This document shows, in pieces, positions 26,007-33,299 of a stretch of 64,000 nt of DNA (the first letter of the stretch is position 1; every line of letters starts with the position of its first letter). Source of the DNA: Subdoligranulum variabile (lineage in GTDB: Bacteria > Bacillota > Clostridia > Oscillospirales > Ruminococcaceae); assembly GCA_004552305.1 (NCBI GenBank), contig SFOX01000005.1:1-64000 (forward strand), in the 5' to 3' direction. The position numbers and the translations under genes are program-made. The notes below the pieces were generated by a model that was not told the origin of the DNA, made no database searches, and saw nothing but the letters and a program-made list of their open reading frames with translations.

Positions 26007-26692
26007 TCCTTGACCTCAAACTTGTAGCCGACACCCCAAACGGTTTTCAGGCTCCACTTGTCAGAGGCACCCTCCAGCTTTTCGCGCAGGCGCTTGACGT
26101 GTACGTCAATGGTGCGCGAGTCGCCGTAGTATTCAAAGCCCCACACCTCGTCCAGCAGCTGGTCGCGGGTGTACACGCGGTTGGGATGCCCGGCAAGGCA
26201 CGCCAGCAGCTCCAGCTCCTTGGGCGGAGCTTCCACCACCTTGCCCTTGACCTTCAGCTCGTAGCGGCTCATATCCAGATGCAGGTTGTCAAAATCGTAC
26301 ACGCCCTTGCTGCCCTCGTCCTTGGCGGCGGTGCGGCGCAGCACCGCCTTGATGCGGGCGGTAACCTCCTTGGCGTCAAAGGGCTTGACGATGTAGTCGT
26401 CGGCGCCCAGCTCCAGCCCCAGGACCTTGTCGTAGGTTTCGCCCTTGGCGGTCAGCATAATAATGGGGATATTGCTCTTGGCGCGCAGCTTGCGGCAGGT
26501 TTCCCAGCCGTCCATCACGGGCATCATAACGTCCAGCAGAACCAAGTCGGGGTGCAGCTTATCAAACTCGGTCAGGGCGGCGGCACCGTCGTGCGCCATC
26601 GTTACGCTGTAGCCTTCTTTGACCAGATACAGGCGCAGCAGCTCGCAGATGTTCTTGTCGTCATCCACGACCAGAATTTTTTCGTTAGCCAT
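26003..26692 (-). CDS. OmpR/PhoB-family response regulator
   Basis: The 229-residue protein has a receiver domain (ILVVDDDKN with the acidic pocket, LVLLDVMMPVMDG with the phosphorylated aspartate ~53, and the switch lysine in IVKPF) and a winged-helix DNA-binding domain ending in SRTIDVHVKRLREKLE and TVWGVGYKFE. The ATG at 26692 has GGGAGG about 11 bases upstream. It is the first gene of a two-gene operon with the kinase. A TATACT at 26747-26742 could be its -10 box, with a poor -35. Confidence 0.94.
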   Translation of the reverse strand: MANEKILVVDDDKNICELLRLYLVKEGYSVTMAHDGAAALTEFDKLHPDLVLLDVMMPVMDGWETCRKLRAKSNIPIIMLTAKGETYDKVLGLELGADDYIVKPFDAKEVTARIKAVLRRTAAKDEGSKGVYDFDNLHLDMSRYELKVKGKVVEAPPKELELLACLAGHPNRVYTRDQLLDEVWGFEYYGDSRTIDVHVKRLREKLEGASDKWSLKTVWGVGYKFEVKE

Positions 26693-26792
26693 ACTCTCAA
26701 TTTCCTCCCTGTTGTGGGGAAAACCCACTATATTTATTTTAAGTATACCGCATAATTATGAAAAGAAAAAGAACAGATTCACGTTTTTGTGT

Positions 26793-26830
26793 AAAAATAT
26801 GTGCAGGGCAGGGCAAACCCCGCTCTGCAC
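26793..26830 (-). terminator. Terminator of the dnaD-dnaI operon
   Basis: On the minus strand GTGCAG...GGGG and CCC...CTGCAC (26830-26801) form an imperfect stem, followed by ATATTTTTAC. Confidence 0.6.
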
Positions 26831-26836
26831 ATAAAT

Positions 26837-27811
26837 TTACTTTGTTTTGTTGCCCGGCAGCCGCTGGTCGGTGCCGAAAAACTTAAACATCCGGCAGTTG
26901 CCCATAATGCGGCTGGCGACCTTCTCGGTATAGCGTGCGGTGAACACCGCCTGATCGGTGATGTTGGTGGTGTACACGGTGGGGCGCTGGGTCAGCATAC
27001 GGGTGTTGATCAGCTCGTACAAAATGCTGATGGTCAGCGGGCTGATGTACTCAGTGCCAAGGTCGTCCAGAATCAGCAGGTCGGCTTCCTGGCAGGCGGT
27101 CAGCCATTCGTCCCGGGCGTCGTAGTCAAAATGCTCGCGCCCCAGATGGGCGGCCAGCGCGGCGGAGCTGGTGTACAAAACGTCGTGTCCGTTTTCCAGC
27201 ACGGCATCGGCAATGGCAAGCGCCAGATGGGTCTTGCCCAAGCCGCTGCTGCCCATAAACAGCAGGTTTTTGCTGTCGGGGCTGAACTGCGCCGCGTAGT
27301 TTTTGCAAAAATCCAGCAGCTTTTGCATATACACCCGCGGCGGGATGCCCAACTCCGGCTCCACGGCGTCGCTGTAGCGGGTGACCTCAAAGCTGTCAAA
27401 GCGGCACAGCCCCAGCGGGCTGGCGGCGTTGATCTCCTCACGGCGCAGGCGGCGGGCGGTTTCCGCCACACAGCGGCAGGTTTTGCCGCCCTGCATACCG
27501 GTATCGCCGCAGGCAGGGCAGGTAAAGGCGGGGGCAAAGGCGTCCTCGCTGTAGCCGGCGTCCTTGTACGCGCGGTGCAGGGCGGCGTCGGCATCCGCAA
27601 GGGCAGCCTGCGCGGCGGCAAAGCTGCCCCCCAAGGCGGCTGCCTTGGCAAGCCCCAGCCCGGCGCGCATCCGGGCATCCTCGGCGGCGGCAAGCTCGGG
27701 GTGGGCGGCAAAGGCGACCCGGCGGGCGCTGTCTGCCTGCATCACAGCACGCTGGCGGCGGGTTGCGATCTCCCGCTGGGCGGCTCGGAAAAGTTCATCT
27801 TTGGTGCGCAT
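26837..27811 (-). CDS. DnaI/DnaC-like helicase-loader ATPase
   Basis: The 324-residue protein has an N-terminal helical part, a zinc-binding motif CPACGDTGMQGGKTCRC (~102-118), and an AAA+ domain with Walker A GSSGLGKT (~180-187), Walker B LLILDDLG and the IYTTNI-type sensor. This order is that of DnaI, which loads the replicative helicase DnaB in Firmicutes. The DnaD-domain protein encoded 3 bp upstream is the usual partner in primosome assembly. Confidence 0.9.
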   Translation of the reverse strand: MRTKDELFRAAQREIATRRQRAVMQADSARRVAFAAHPELAAAEDARMRAGLGLAKAAALGGSFAAAQAALADADAALHRAYKDAGYSEDAFAPAFTCPACGDTGMQGGKTCRCVAETARRLRREEINAASPLGLCRFDSFEVTRYSDAVEPELGIPPRVYMQKLLDFCKNYAAQFSPDSKNLLFMGSSGLGKTHLALAIADAVLENGHDVLYTSSAALAAHLGREHFDYDARDEWLTACQEADLLILDDLGTEYISPLTISILYELINTRMLTQRPTVYTTNITDQAVFTARYTEKVASRIMGNCRMFKFFGTDQRLPGNKTK

Positions 27812-27814
27812 GGG

Positions 27815-28717
27815 TTAGCCCTCCTCGTCAAAAACAGCCGCCCAATCGCGGTTGAACAGGTCTTTCTGCACACCGGCAGCGGGGGAGGCTGCCGGGCGTG
27901 CGGTGGTCAGGATGTTGCTGCCGTTCAGCTGCCCCTGCCCGCGGGCGGCGGCAACGGTGGTAATGCCCTGCGCGCGCCATGCCCGCAAAATGCCGTCCAC
28001 ATAGCGCACGGACAGCTTGTCCCCGGCACGCAGGATCGCCTCGCCGATCAATTCGGCACAAACACCCCATTCCTCGTGCCAGCGGGCGATGGCTTTGCGC
28101 TCCCACGCGGTCAGCTTGTCGGGTGTTATGCCGAACTGCGCGGCGGCGTCCGCGCACCATTCCTCGCGCTGCTTGACCTTGCGCAGGTAGCGCTCGGCGT
28201 CCTCGCCGGTTTCCACGCCGTCCTCCCGCCAGCGGGTCAGCTCACGCGCCACGGCGGCAATGGTGCCGTGCTTGCGGCGGGCAAGTTCGGCGCAGCAAAG
28301 CAGGATCACATCGGGCTGCCAGCCGTCCTCGGTGTACAGGGTGACCAGCTTCATCAGCTCGCTGCGGCTCAGCGCCTTGCCAAGAGCAGTCTGCGATTCC
28401 TCGCACAACACGGCGATGAAGGGGTCGTTCAAGCTGGCAAGGTCAAGCTTTTTGGAGGTGGGGGCGGCAGGGGCGGCAGCCGTGCCGCGCTCTTTTTCCA
28501 AAAGCCCTGCCCCCGCCCAATATTGCAGTGCCCGGCGGGCAGCCTCCACACTGGGCAGACCCAGCGCCCGCGCCATGGTGTGGGGGTCGGTGTCGCCGGT
28601 CTGCAAAATGTACAGCGCGGCGCGCATCGTGTTGCCGTCGGTCTGGGTCAGGTGCGCCAGCACCAATTGCGGCACGGCTACCGTGTCGCCGTGCAGCTCT
28701 GCCAGCTTGTATGCCAT
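27815..28717 (-). CDS. DnaD-domain replication protein
   Basis: The 300-residue protein has an N-terminal winged-helix region, a central segment with LSRSELMKLVTLYTEDGW (~118-135) typical of the DnaD/DnaB_2 domain, and a second copy of the motif near YVDGILRAWRAQGITTV (~255), the YxxxIxxxW signature. It would act as a primosomal DNA-remodelling protein before helicase loading. GGGGAGG precedes the ATG, and it is first in the operon with the DnaI-like ATPase. Confidence 0.85.
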   Translation of the reverse strand: MAYKLAELHGDTVAVPQLVLAHLTQTDGNTMRAALYILQTGDTDPHTMARALGLPSVEAARRALQYWAGAGLLEKERGTAAAPAAPTSKKLDLASLNDPFIAVLCEESQTALGKALSRSELMKLVTLYTEDGWQPDVILLCCAELARRKHGTIAAVARELTRWREDGVETGEDAERYLRKVKQREEWCADAAAQFGITPDKLTAWERKAIARWHEEWGVCAELIGEAILRAGDKLSVRYVDGILRAWRAQGITTVAAARGQGQLNGSNILTTARPAASPAAGVQKDLFNRDWAAVFDEEG

Positions 28718-28750
28718 TGCGCAAACCTCCCCGATTTACGAATTTCTCTT

Positions 28751-28779
28751 ATTATACCATATCCCAAACCAAAGTGCAA
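28751..28779 (-). promoter_or_regulatory. Sigma-A promoter of the dnaD-dnaI operon
   Basis: Minus-strand TTGCAC (28779-28774), a 17-bp spacer and TATAAT (28756-28751) preceded by TGG. Confidence 0.7.
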
Positions 28780-28780
28780 A

Positions 28781-28879
28781 GGCAATACCGCATAATTCTA
28801 AGTGCCGATACGGCGAGCAAGGTGCGGCAGCCGCCGGAGCGGTGCTTAAGCCGTCAGGTGGGAATTGTGCGGTGTTGCC
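28781..28879. repeat. MITE-like repeat with 17-bp inverted ends (copy R1)
   Basis: The element opens with GGCAATACCGCATAATT and closes with AATTGTGCGGTGTTGCC, inverted matches at 15 of 17 positions. The first ~55 bp are nearly identical to copies at 48074 and 49531; the interior then differs. No coding capacity. Confidence 0.8.
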
Positions 28880-28937
28880 CAAAGGATCGGAAAAAAAGTA
28901 ACCAAAAATAAGGCTGCGATTTTGGTGAATGCGTTCG

Positions 28938-28966
28938 TTGCAATATTTGTACAAAGTCTGTACAAT
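28938..28966 (+). promoter_or_regulatory. Sigma-A promoter of the PRTase-like gene
   Basis: TTGCAA (28938-28943), a 17-bp spacer and TACAAT (28961-28966). Confidence 0.7.
28947..28965 (+). promoter_or_regulatory. Possible operator palindrome inside the promoter
   Basis: TTGTAC (28947-28952) and GTACAA (28960-28965) form a perfect inverted repeat with a 7-bp centre. It fills the spacer and overlaps the -10 box, so a protein bound there would block polymerase. Confidence 0.5.
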
Positions 28967-28997
28967 AGTACATATACATTGTAAGGAGGGAACCCCT

Positions 28998-29636
28998 ATG
29001 GCCATGAATCTTGTAAAACTTCCCACCGGCAATCCCAACCTGCTGCTGCGCGTCAGCAAAGGGCATTACGCAACCAGCCACAGCCACATCAACTATTATA
29101 TTGACGTCACCCTCAGTAAGTTCCGCCTGTCCGAAGCCCGCGCCGTCGCCGCCGAGCTTGTCAGCGAGTACAAGTCCACCACCATCATTGACACGATCCT
29201 CTGTCTGGACGGTACCGAGGTCATCGGCGCCTGTATGGCGAGCGAGCTGACCAAGGACGGCTTTACCAATATGAACGCCCACCAGACCATTTACGTTGTC
29301 ACGCCGGAGCATACCACCGGCAGCCAGCTGCTGTTCCGTGAGAACACTGCCCCCATGATCAAGGGCAAGCACGTTTTGGTGCTGGCGGCATCGGTCACTA
29401 CCGGCTACACCGTGCAGGGCGCGGTGGAAGCGATTCGCTACTACGGCGGCGAGCCTGCCGGCATTGCGGCAATTTTTGCCACCGAAACCGAGTGCGCCGG
29501 TTACCCCGTGCGCAGCATCTTTGACCCCAACGACCTGCCGGATTACCGCAGCTACGATGCCCACAACTGCCCTTGGTGCAAGGAGGGCAAAAAGATCGAC
29601 GCGCTGGTAAATAGCTTTGGCTATTCCAGCATCTGA
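28998..29636 (+). CDS. Orotate-phosphoribosyltransferase-like protein with altered PRPP loop
   Basis: The 212-residue protein has the type I phosphoribosyltransferase fold and aligns best with orotate PRTases. The PRPP-binding motif reads VLVLAASVTTG (126-136), so the usual acidic pair is replaced by two alanines (130-131). A CPWC pair (191-194) near the C-terminus could bind metal. The ATG at 28998 has GTAAGGAGGG upstream. Loss of the acidic pair suggests it may bind PRPP or a nucleotide without normal catalysis, perhaps as a regulator like PurR; this is inference. It is monocistronic, before tRNA-Gly. Confidence 0.7.
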   Translation: MAMNLVKLPTGNPNLLLRVSKGHYATSHSHINYYIDVTLSKFRLSEARAVAAELVSEYKSTTIIDTILCLDGTEVIGACMASELTKDGFTNMNAHQTIYVVTPEHTTGSQLLFRENTAPMIKGKHVLVLAASVTTGYTVQGAVEAIRYYGGEPAGIAAIFATETECAGYPVRSIFDPNDLPDYRSYDAHNCPWCKEGKKIDALVNSFGYSSI

Positions 29637-29669
29637 CAAAAATTTTATGAGCAACCCCGCCGAAAAGCC

Positions 29670-29699
29670 TTGACAAAACGACCCGCGTGCATCTATAAT
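29670..29699 (+). promoter_or_regulatory. Consensus promoter of tRNA-Gly
   Basis: Perfect TTGACA (29670-29675) and TATAAT (29694-29699) with an 18-bp spacer, 11 bp before the tRNA. Confidence 0.85.
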
Positions 29700-29710
29700 A
29701 GGTATGTTGC

Positions 29711-29782
29711 GCGGCTGTCGTACAACGGCTAGTACATCAGCCTTCCAAGCTGAGGACGTGGGTTCGACTCCCATCAGCCGCT
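29711..29782 (+). tRNA. tRNA-Gly (anticodon TCC)
   Basis: The acceptor stem GCGGCTG (29711-29717) pairs with CAGCCGC (29775-29781), and T is the discriminator base. The anticodon loop CTTCCAA is flanked by a TCAGC/GCTGA stem, giving anticodon TCC. The T-loop is TTCGACT. CCA is not encoded. Confidence 0.95.
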
Positions 29783-29783
29783 T

Positions 29784-29830
29784 AAAAACCAAGCCCCCGA
29801 ACCGTGTCTCGGTTCGGGGGCTTGGTTTTT
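29784..29830 (+). terminator. Terminator of tRNA-Gly
   Basis: ACCAAGCCCCCGAACC pairs with GGTTCGGGGGCTTGGT around GTGTCTC and is followed by a T-run. Its 3' half is duplicated at 29953-29998. Confidence 0.85.
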
Positions 29831-29998
29831 AACTGCGGTGATGAGGAGTCGAACAGCCCGACCGCCCGCAGGCGGGAACCAACACCCCGGTGGGGTGTTG
29901 GTTAGGGCGCGGGAGACTCCCATCAGCCGCGAAGGGTAGCAGACCATGTCCCGGTTCGGGGGCTTGGTTTTTAACTGCGGTGATGAGGAGTCGAACAG
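29811..29998 (+). repeat. Duplicated tRNA-Gly 3' flank with a tRNA 3'-end remnant
   Basis: A 46-bp block covering the terminator 3' arm and downstream sequence (29811-29856) recurs exactly at 29953-29998. Between them, 29915-29930 repeats the last 16 bases of the tRNA body (29766-29781). A separate hairpin (AACCAACACCCC/GGGGTGTTGGTT, 29877-29902) lies between the copies. Confidence 0.85.
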
Positions 29999-30006
29999 GA
30001 CGGCGC

Positions 30007-30060
30007 TTTGTAGGGGCGAGCATTGCTCGCCCGTGCGGTTTACCCGGCAGTTTGCGTTTC
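30007..30060. repeat. Palindromic intergenic repeat, divergent unit
   Basis: TTTGTAGGGGCGAGCATT/GCTCGCCC followed by GTGCGGTTTACCCGGCAGTT, a variant whose palindrome core is GCGAGCATTGCTCGC. Confidence 0.7.
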
Positions 30061-30146
30061 CGCAAGGCAGTAAGGAGGGGTCAAGACCCCTCCTTACAAA
30101 TAACCAGAAGGCAAGGTATAATTGGGAAAAATGCAAATTTCCGGCA

Positions 30147-30242
30147 GGTTTGTAGGGGACGCATATATGCGCCCCGTGGCGTTTGCCCGTTATATCGTAA
30201 TATCCGGGCGGTTGCAACGGGCGGCATATATGCCGCCCCTAC
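30147..30242. repeat. Palindromic intergenic repeat, full-length copy
   Basis: Starts GGTTTGTAGGGGACGCATAT and ends ATATGCCGCCCCTAC, with the TATCGTAATATCCGGGC linker in the middle. It matches the copy at 18988-19084 over its whole length. Confidence 0.85.
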
Positions 30243-30277
30243 GGACTTACCCGTAATGTTCACGTTGCCGTAAAACC

Positions 30278-30352
30278 GCGGGCGGGGCATGCCCCGCCCC
30301 TACCGCGCGATGATTTTTTATTGCCCCGTAGGGCGGGGTGACCCCACCCCGC
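30278..30352. repeat. Palindromic repeat units (GGCGGGGCATGCCCCGCC type)
   Basis: GCGGGCGGGGCATGCCCCGC with CCCTAC (to 30303), then a variant GTAGGGCGGGGTGACCCCAC and CCCGCC (30331-30352). These are inverted-orientation units of the type seen at 16947, 38834 and 58283. Confidence 0.75.
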
Positions 30353-30405
30353 CGGGGGATTTTGCGGCAATCGGATTTTTTGCGACGGCAAGGAAATTTC
30401 CGGCA

Positions 30406-30450
30406 GGTTTGTAGGGGACGCATACATGCGTCCCGCGGGGTTTACCCGTT
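30406..30450. repeat. Palindromic intergenic repeat, half copy
   Basis: GGTTTGTAGGGGACGCATAC continues to ATGCGTCCC and GGGGTTTACCCGTTA; only the left half of the full element is present. Confidence 0.75.
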
Positions 30451-30562
30451 AGGTTTCGTTGCCGGGATAATCGCCCCCTACGGGGTAGTGATTTTTGCCG
30501 CAAGATGCCCCATCCGTTTATCGACCGTCCAAAACGCACATTTATTTTACACCTTCCACCCC

Positions 30563-30591
30563 TTGACAATGGGGGTGGGAGGTATCATAAT
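30563..30591 (+). promoter_or_regulatory. Sigma-A promoter of rsmD
   Basis: TTGACA (30563-30568), a 17-bp spacer and CATAAT (30586-30591), 42 bp before the start codon. Confidence 0.6.
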
Positions 30592-30633
30592 TATATTGAT
30601 AATCTTTAACCCACAGAAACGAGGTACAGCCCC

Positions 30634-31182
30634 ATGCGCGTTATCGCAGGTACAGCCCGCGGCAAAAATTTGCAGGCACTTCCCGGCGAGGAGATCACCC
30701 GCCCCACCATCAACCGTGTAAAGGAAGCCATGTTTTCCAGCGTGCAGTTTCTGGTACCCGGTGCGCGGGTGCTGGATCTGTTTGCCGGCAGCGGTCAGCT
30801 GGGCATCGAGGCGCTGTCCCGCGGGGCGAAAAGCTGCATCTTTGTGGATCAAAGCGCAAGCGCGCTGGCCGTCGTGACCGCCAACTGCAAGACGGCGGGC
30901 GTTGCGCGCGCCGCCGATATCCGCAGCGGCGAGGCACTGCGCTTTTTGGCAAATATCCGCGGTCCGTTTGACCTTGTGCTGCTGGACCCGCCCTACGGGA
31001 AAAACACCTTGGCGGCAGTGCTGCCCGCGCTGGAAAGCAAAGTCGCCCCCGGCGGCGTGGTGCTGTGCGAGAGTGAGCGCGAAGCCGCCCTGCCCGAAAC
31101 CGTGGGCAGCTTAACGCGCGTCAAACAATATTTTTACGGCAAGATTATGGTCACTCGCTATGAGAAAGAGGAACAGGTATGA
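30634..31182 (+). CDS. rsmD: 16S rRNA (guanine966-N2)-methyltransferase
   Basis: RsmD methylates G966 of 16S rRNA using SAM. The 182-residue protein begins MRVIAGTARGKNLQAL, a strongly conserved start, has the SAM-binding VLDLFAGSGQLGIEAL (~46-61), and the catalytic DPPYG (~118-122). Length is standard. It overlaps the next gene by 4 bp. In many Clostridia coaD follows rsmD; here a coiled-coil protein gene takes that place. Confidence 0.95.
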   Translation: MRVIAGTARGKNLQALPGEEITRPTINRVKEAMFSSVQFLVPGARVLDLFAGSGQLGIEALSRGAKSCIFVDQSASALAVVTANCKTAGVARAADIRSGEALRFLANIRGPFDLVLLDPPYGKNTLAAVLPALESKVAPGGVVLCESEREAALPETVGSLTRVKQYFYGKIMVTRYEKEEQV

Positions 31183-31658
31183 ACGTAGAAGAATTGCTGG
31201 ATCTGATGGAAGAAACGCTGGAAGCCGGCTCGGCTGTGCCATTTACCTCCTCCAAGCGCGTGGTGGATGTGGACCGTATGCGCGACATCATTGATGAAGT
31301 GCGCAACAATATGCCCGACGAAGTGCGGGAAAGCAAAAAAATCGTCAACGACCGCGAGCAGATCGTTAAAAATGCCCGCATTGAGGCGGAGGGCATCATC
31401 CAGCAGGCGGAGGAACGCGCCCGCACGCTGGTCAGCGAGCAGGAGATCGTCAAGCGCAGCCAACAGCGCGCGGTGGAAATTTTGTCCGCCGCCCAGACGC
31501 AGGCAAAGGAGCTTAGCCGCAATGCCACCGTCTACTGCGAAAGCATCCTGAAAAACTCCGAGGAGGTGCTGGCACGCAGCGTTTCCGACATTAAAAACAC
31601 CCGTATGAACCTGCGCAACGCCGCCGCCCGCAGCACGCGCGGGCAGAACCAAAAATAA
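31179..31658 (+). CDS. Coiled-coil protein, ATP-synthase-b-like
   Basis: The 159-residue, charged protein is almost entirely helical, with heptad-like spacing from about 40 to 145 (ARIEAEGIIQQAEERARTLV, QQRAVEILSAAQ). It resembles the stalk region of ATP synthase subunit b / V-ATPase subunit E-G and is often annotated as an ATPase-related protein in Clostridia, although no membrane anchor or Walker motif is present. Its start overlaps rsmD by 4 bp. A structural or DivIVA-like role at the start of the dcw region is possible; function unknown. Confidence 0.6.
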   Translation: MNVEELLDLMEETLEAGSAVPFTSSKRVVDVDRMRDIIDEVRNNMPDEVRESKKIVNDREQIVKNARIEAEGIIQQAEERARTLVSEQEIVKRSQQRAVEILSAAQTQAKELSRNATVYCESILKNSEEVLARSVSDIKNTRMNLRNAAARSTRGQNQK

Positions 31659-31684
31659 AACGCCTTTTTAAAATGTGAAAATTC

Positions 31685-31722
31685 AAGCCCACAGCAGATT
31701 TTTTCTGCTGTGGGCTTGCTTT
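31685..31722 (+). terminator. Terminator of the rsmD operon
   Basis: AAGCCCACAGCAGA / TCTGCTGTGGGCTT around a TTTTT loop, followed by GCTTTTTG. The -35 box proposed for mraZ overlaps its 3' edge. Confidence 0.85.
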
Positions 31723-31744
31723 TTGTATCGTTAGATGGTAGACT
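31716..31744 (+). promoter_or_regulatory. Putative promoter of the dcw cluster
   Basis: TTGCTT (31716-31721), a 17-bp spacer and TAGACT (31739-31744) preceded by TGG. It is positioned so that transcription would start just before the MraZ boxes. Confidence 0.5.
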
Positions 31745-31756
31745 AAATATACCACG

Positions 31757-31802
31757 GTGGGTAAAAAGGGGTAATTCACCCCTGATTTTGGGTAAATGTG
31801 GG
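31757..31802 (+). promoter_or_regulatory. MraZ box array (autoregulatory operator)
   Basis: GTGGG (31757), AGGGG (31767), TTGGG (31788) and GTGGG (31798) form two pairs, each with an exact 10-bp period. This matches the TGGGN/N5 direct-repeat sites through which MraZ represses its own operon in other bacteria. Confidence 0.75.
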
Positions 31803-31905
31803 TAGTTATCCACACTTTCCACCGAGTTTTCCACAGCGGTGACGCAACAGCGTCAAAAATAATGCGGAAATCTTGTGCAAAATGTAGAAAGGGGAGGGAA
31901 GCCGC

Positions 31906-32322
31906 GTGCTGGTAGGTCAATACGATTACGCCATTGACGCCAAGGGGCGTCTGAACTTCCCCGCGCGTTTCCGCGACACGATGGGCGAAACGTTTATCGT
32001 GGCGCGCTGGCTGGACAACTGTCTGGCAGCATTCCCCGCCGACGAGTTTGAAAAGGTCGCCGCCAAAATCGAGGAAAAAGGTCTTGTAAAGGGGCGCAAG
32101 GTCAGCCGTATGCTGTACGCCTCGGCGGTGGAGGTCACGCCCGACAAGCAGGGGCGCATCCAGCTGCCCGCCAAGCTGCGCGAGTACGCCGGGCTTGACC
32201 ACGATGTGACGATCATCGGAAACCGCAGTTTTGCCGAAATCTGGAACACTGCCGCTTGGAACGCAAGCCAAGCCGACAGTGACGAGGATTTTACCGCCGA
32301 AATGGAAGAATTAGACTTCTAA
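31906..32322 (+). CDS. mraZ: Transcriptional regulator MraZ
   Basis: MraZ is the conserved first gene of the dcw cluster and represses it by binding repeats upstream. The 138-residue protein has two AbrB-like SpoVT folds: DAKGRLNFPARFRD (~11-24) and TPDKQGRIQLPAKLREYAG (~77-95). It starts at GTG (31906) behind GGGGAGGGAAG. The box array lies about 105 bp upstream. The gap to rsmH is 25 bp. Confidence 0.96.
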   Translation: MLVGQYDYAIDAKGRLNFPARFRDTMGETFIVARWLDNCLAAFPADEFEKVAAKIEEKGLVKGRKVSRMLYASAVEVTPDKQGRIQLPAKLREYAGLDHDVTIIGNRSFAEIWNTAAWNASQADSDEDFTAEMEELDF

Positions 32323-32347
32323 GTCTACTATATACAGGGATTTGGTT

Positions 32348-33271
32348 ATGGAATTTTCCCACATTCCCGTCCTGCTGCAGCCCTGCCTGGACGGCTTGAA
32401 CATCGACCCCGCGGGCATCTATCTGGACGGCACCGCCGGGGGCGCAGGGCATAGCAAAGAGATCGCAAAACGCCTGACGACCGGACGGTTGATCGCTCTG
32501 GATCAGGACCCGGATGCGGTGGCAGTCGCCACCGAAAGGCTAAAGGGTCTTCCGGCACAGGTCGTGCAGGTGAATTTCCGCGAGGCGGCGCGTGTCCTGG
32601 CGGAACTGGACATCCCGGCGGTCAACGGGGCTTTGTTGGACTTGGGCGTTTCCAGCCACCAGCTGGACGACGCGGAGCGCGGCTTTTCTTACCATGCCGA
32701 CGCGCCGCTGGATATGCGTATGAGCCAGCAGGGCCCCACCGCCGCGGATCTGGTCAACACCCTCAGCCGTGAGGAGCTGACCCGCATCCTGCGCGACTAC
32801 GGCGAGGAACCCTACGACTGGCAGATTGCCGGCAAGATCGTGTCCGCCCGCGAGGCAGCACCCATTGAAACCACCCTGCAGCTGGCAGACATTGTGGCAA
32901 GCGCCGTACCCCCGGCGGAGCGCCGCAAAGCCAAAAACCCCGCGCGCCGAACCTTTCAGGCGGTGCGCATTGCGGTCAACTCTGAGCTGGACGCCCTAAA
33001 CGAAGGGCTGGACGCCATCTTCCACTGTCTGGCGCCCGGCGGCAGACTGTGCGTCATCACCTTCCACAGCTTGGAGGACCGCCTTGTCAAAAACAAATTC
33101 CGCCATTGGGCGCAACGCTGCACCTGCCCGCCGGAACAGCCGGTGTGTACCTGCGGCGGCGTACCCAAGGCTAAACTGATTACCCGCAAACCCATAGAAG
33201 CCAACGCCGAGGAGCTGGAGCAGAACCGCCGTGCGCGGAGCGCCAAGCTGCGCGTGCTGGAAAAGGTGTAG
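32348..33271 (+). CDS. rsmH: 16S rRNA (cytosine1402-N4)-methyltransferase
   Basis: RsmH (MraW) methylates C1402 in the ribosomal decoding centre. The 307-residue protein begins with FSHIPVLLQPCLDGL, has the SAM motif YLDGTAGGAGHS (~25-36), DLGVSSHQLD (~98-107), and the late FHSLEDRLVKNKF. I chose the ATG at 32348 over an in-frame TTG at 32342. It sits in its usual place between mraZ and ftsL. Confidence 0.96.
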   Translation: MEFSHIPVLLQPCLDGLNIDPAGIYLDGTAGGAGHSKEIAKRLTTGRLIALDQDPDAVAVATERLKGLPAQVVQVNFREAARVLAELDIPAVNGALLDLGVSSHQLDDAERGFSYHADAPLDMRMSQQGPTAADLVNTLSREELTRILRDYGEEPYDWQIAGKIVSAREAAPIETTLQLADIVASAVPPAERRKAKNPARRTFQAVRIAVNSELDALNEGLDAIFHCLAPGGRLCVITFHSLEDRLVKNKFRHWAQRCTCPPEQPVCTCGGVPKAKLITRKPIEANAEELEQNRRARSAKLRVLEKV

Positions 33272-33299
33272 GGCTTGCGGCGCATAGAAAGGCAAGCTT

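Larger units (their letters stand above)
29831..30562. other. Gene-free region filled with repeats
   Basis: About 730 bp without a supportable coding sequence between the tRNA-Gly terminator and the rsmD promoter. It contains the duplicated tRNA flank and at least five palindromic units (30007, 30147, 30278, 30329 and 30406). I see no further RNA gene or transposase remnant. Confidence 0.7.

Noticed and set aside
28718..28997. Small regulatory RNA gene between dnaD and the PRTase-like gene
   Set aside because: The structured part is copy R1 of the MITE-like repeat; no separate promoter-terminator pair was seen.
29774..30290. Short frames across the tRNA-Gly downstream region
   Set aside because: They run through palindromic repeats and the duplicated tRNA flank, with no start signals or conserved motifs.
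29831..30562. Possible CRISPR array because of repeated units
   Set aside because: Units are palindromic, irregularly spaced and in both orientations. There are no regular spacers and no cas genes.
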